A stretch of 6,648 nucleotides of DNA from Gammaproteobacteria bacterium. GTDB taxonomy: Bacteria; Pseudomonadota; Gammaproteobacteria; UWMA-0217. The notes below the pieces were generated by a model. It did no database searches. It was not told where the DNA came from and saw nothing but the letters and a program-made list of their open reading frames with translations. A program made the translations under genes and the position numbers. This document shows positions 5,731 through 6,648 of this stretch, piece by piece. Position 1 is the stretch's first letter. The number at the start of each line of letters is the position of its first letter. The stretch covers positions 1 to 6,648 of the forward strand of contig DRPO01000129.1 in the NCBI GenBank assembly GCA_011330835.1, given 5' to 3'.

Positions 5731-5763
5731 TTACACATTATTACACACATATTGATGTGTCAA
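5731..5763 (-). promoter_or_regulatory. vapBC promoter with embedded operator-like repeats
   Basis: On the minus strand, TTGACA (5758-5763) is a perfect -35 box. AATAAT (5737-5742) is a 5-of-6 -10 box at 15 bases; TAATGT at 17 bases is the alternative. Between and overlapping the boxes lies the perfect palindrome ACACAT-ATTG-ATGTGT (5745-5760). On the plus strand TTACACA occurs twice, 10 bases apart (5731-5737 and 5741-5747). This is where a VapB or VapBC repressor would be expected to bind for autoregulation. Confidence 0.6.
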
Positions 5764-5778
5764 CGGTTGTTGCCGGGC

Positions 5779-5882
5779 GCGCCTGAGATTGGCGGGATGA
5801 TGACGCGCTGGTAGGGATGTCTGGCCGTTTGCCGGCAAGGATGCTGACGGTCCTGGGAGCGCCGGCATCCTGCCGGCAAAGG
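5779..5882 (+). repeat. Dispersed ~100-bp repeat, copy C (right flank of vapBC)
   Basis: This is the direct partner of 4869-4973, in the same orientation, on the other side of vapBC. Its right end (5840-5879) matches 38 of 40 bases. The hairpin GCCGGCA-TCC-TGCCGGC is at 5861-5877. An additional GCCGGCAAGG at 5831-5840 is not matched in copy B. The copy begins about 16 bases upstream of the vapBC -35 box. Confidence 0.8.
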
Positions 5883-5956
5883 TGTTTGGTGATTTCACCG
5901 ACGTTGTCATTTTCCAGCGCTCGAGCCAGCGCGTCGGGAGTTCCGATGAACGCCTA

Positions 5957-6367
5957 TCAAGAGGAAATTGACAGCATCTCGCGGGAAAACGCTTCAAAAT
6001 CGACCAGATGGTTTTCCAGTATGGATCTGAGAATCGGCAGGCTTATTGCCTGATAGTTGTGCACCGCGATATTTCTGAATCCCACCATGGTTTTCATGCG
6101 GTGGCTTAGTCGCGCATCGAGCAGGTTATTTTCTTCGAGCAGAGTAAAGGCGTCTCTTGAGCGTTGCGGGACGCCAAGCTTTTTCAGACGCACGATGTGC
6201 ATGGCGGTGTCGATGGCGGTTTCCGCCGCGCGCAACAGGTTCAGGACAATGGCGTCCTGTTTGGTGAAGTTGGTTTCCAGTTGGTCTTCCGCGCCCTGGT
6301 ATTCCTGACGGATTCTCTCCAGGCAGCGTTCGATGCTGCTCACCTTGTTCAGCACCACGTCATCCAC
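5957..6367 (-). CDS. hepT: HepT-type HEPN ribonuclease toxin
   Basis: A 136-residue HEPN-domain protein (DUF86/HepT family). HepT acts as a ribonuclease toxin; its partner MntA silences it by transferring AMP groups to a tyrosine next to the active site. The active-site motif RX4HXY is intact: Arg98, His103 and Tyr105 in RNIAVHNY, with Tyr105 the expected modification site. The conserved helix KQDAIVLNLLRAAETAIDTA is at residues 36-55. GTG at 6365-6367 is taken as the start. It gives the family's usual N-terminus (DDVVLNKVSSIERC), has GAGG 8 bases ahead (6376-6379), and overlaps the mntA stop by 8 bases. A longer frame to 6541 lies entirely across mntA and is not credible. Downstream there is only repeat DNA before vapBC. 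Confidence 0.9.
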   Translation of the reverse strand: MDDVVLNKVSSIERCLERIRQEYQGAEDQLETNFTKQDAIVLNLLRAAETAIDTAMHIVRLKKLGVPQRSRDAFTLLEENNLLDARLSHRMKTMVGFRNIAVHNYQAISLPILRSILENHLVDFEAFSREMLSISS

Positions 6368-6648
6368 GAACGCGGCCTCGTTCGGCGATGTCCCGCAGAA
6401 TCTCCGCGCGTTCTTCGTTGAGGCGCGCGTAGGAGGAGAAAACCAGGTCTTCGAATTCACCGCAGGCGCGTTCATCCTTGCAATAGAGGCGCTGGTCGGC
6501 GGTGATGATCTGCATTTGCATGACGGTGGAGGCTTCGCCAAGGTTGATCAGATCCACGTCGACGCCGATGTGCGAGGCGAGGCGTTGGGCGGTTTCCCAC
6601 AGCAGGGTGGCCGGCAGTTTTGTTTTGGCCAGTATCGCCAGATCCAGG
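6360..6648 (-). CDS. mntA: MntA-type nucleotidyltransferase antitoxin, N-terminus outside window
   Basis: The frame enters from the right edge and stops at TGA 6360-6362, giving 95 complete codons of the C-terminal part. It begins with LDLAIL, the region holding the second metal-binding aspartate of the minimal nucleotidyltransferase fold (GSxx...DxD), followed by VDVDLINL with the third acidic position. The GS motif itself lies beyond the window. The end, with SSYARLNEERAEIL and ERGRVRG, is typical of MntA proteins that precede HepT. The protein would neutralise HepT by AMPylating it. The 8-base overlap with hepT implies coupled translation, antitoxin first. Confidence 0.88.
   Translation of the reverse strand, partial: LDLAILAKTKLPATLLWETAQRLASHIGVDVDLINLGEASTVMQMQIITADQRLYCKDERACGEFEDLVFSSYARLNEERAEILRDIAERGRVRG

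Noticed and set aside
4869..5882. CRISPR array
   Set aside because: There are only two long repeats about 900 bases apart with genes between them, and no regular spacers or cas genes.
6368..6541. Extended N-terminus for HepT
   Set aside because: These codons are the wrong frame of mntA; HepT family proteins begin at DDVVLNK.

Overview
The window reads as a piece of a GC-rich proteobacterial chromosome. Three things point to Gammaproteobacteria, possibly a sulfur-oxidising or Chromatiales-like lineage. First, there is a type VI secretion signalling gene order. Second, the intergenic repeats belong to a style that is common in such genomes. Third, a lipoprotein has a C-terminus resembling small lipoproteins of sulfur oxidisers. 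This placement is an inference from gene content; no marker gene is present.

Left block (1-2730, plus strand): the C-terminal part of a large protein, most like the end of PpkA-type kinases that carry a von Willebrand A domain. It is followed by an ABC ATPase and then, 2 bases further on, by a four-helix FtsX/MacB-type permease. The order kinase - ATPase - permease matches ppkA-tagT-tagS of the threonine phosphorylation pathway that controls type VI secretion. The tagR and tagQ partners do not follow; a convergent moeB does.

Middle block (2731-4749): a gene-free convergent spacer with repeat remnants; moeB on the minus strand (a complete 249-residue MoeB with its catalytic and zinc-binding residues); a divergent spacer with a good sigma70-type promoter; and a lipoprotein. 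The lipoprotein's mature part is built of 11-residue, alanine-rich helical repeats arranged in a 40-residue (120-base) higher-order unit.

Right block (4750-6648): a repeat-rich spacer with a 57-base near-perfect hairpin, then two toxin-antitoxin modules read leftwards on the minus strand. They are mntA-hepT (HEPN ribonuclease toxin and nucleotidyltransferase antitoxin, mntA cut by the right edge) and vapB-vapC (PIN ribonuclease toxin and ribbon-helix-helix type antitoxin). vapBC is visibly poorer in GC than its surroundings. It is flanked by two direct copies of a ~100-base repeat, and it has a recognisable promoter with an embedded operator-like palindrome. In both modules the toxin starts with a non-ATG codon that overlaps the antitoxin stop.

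No tRNA, rRNA, CRISPR array, insertion sequence or phage gene is visible. The most unusual items are the hendecad-repeat lipoprotein, the 57-base hairpin next to vapC, and the repeat-flanked toxin-antitoxin cassette.
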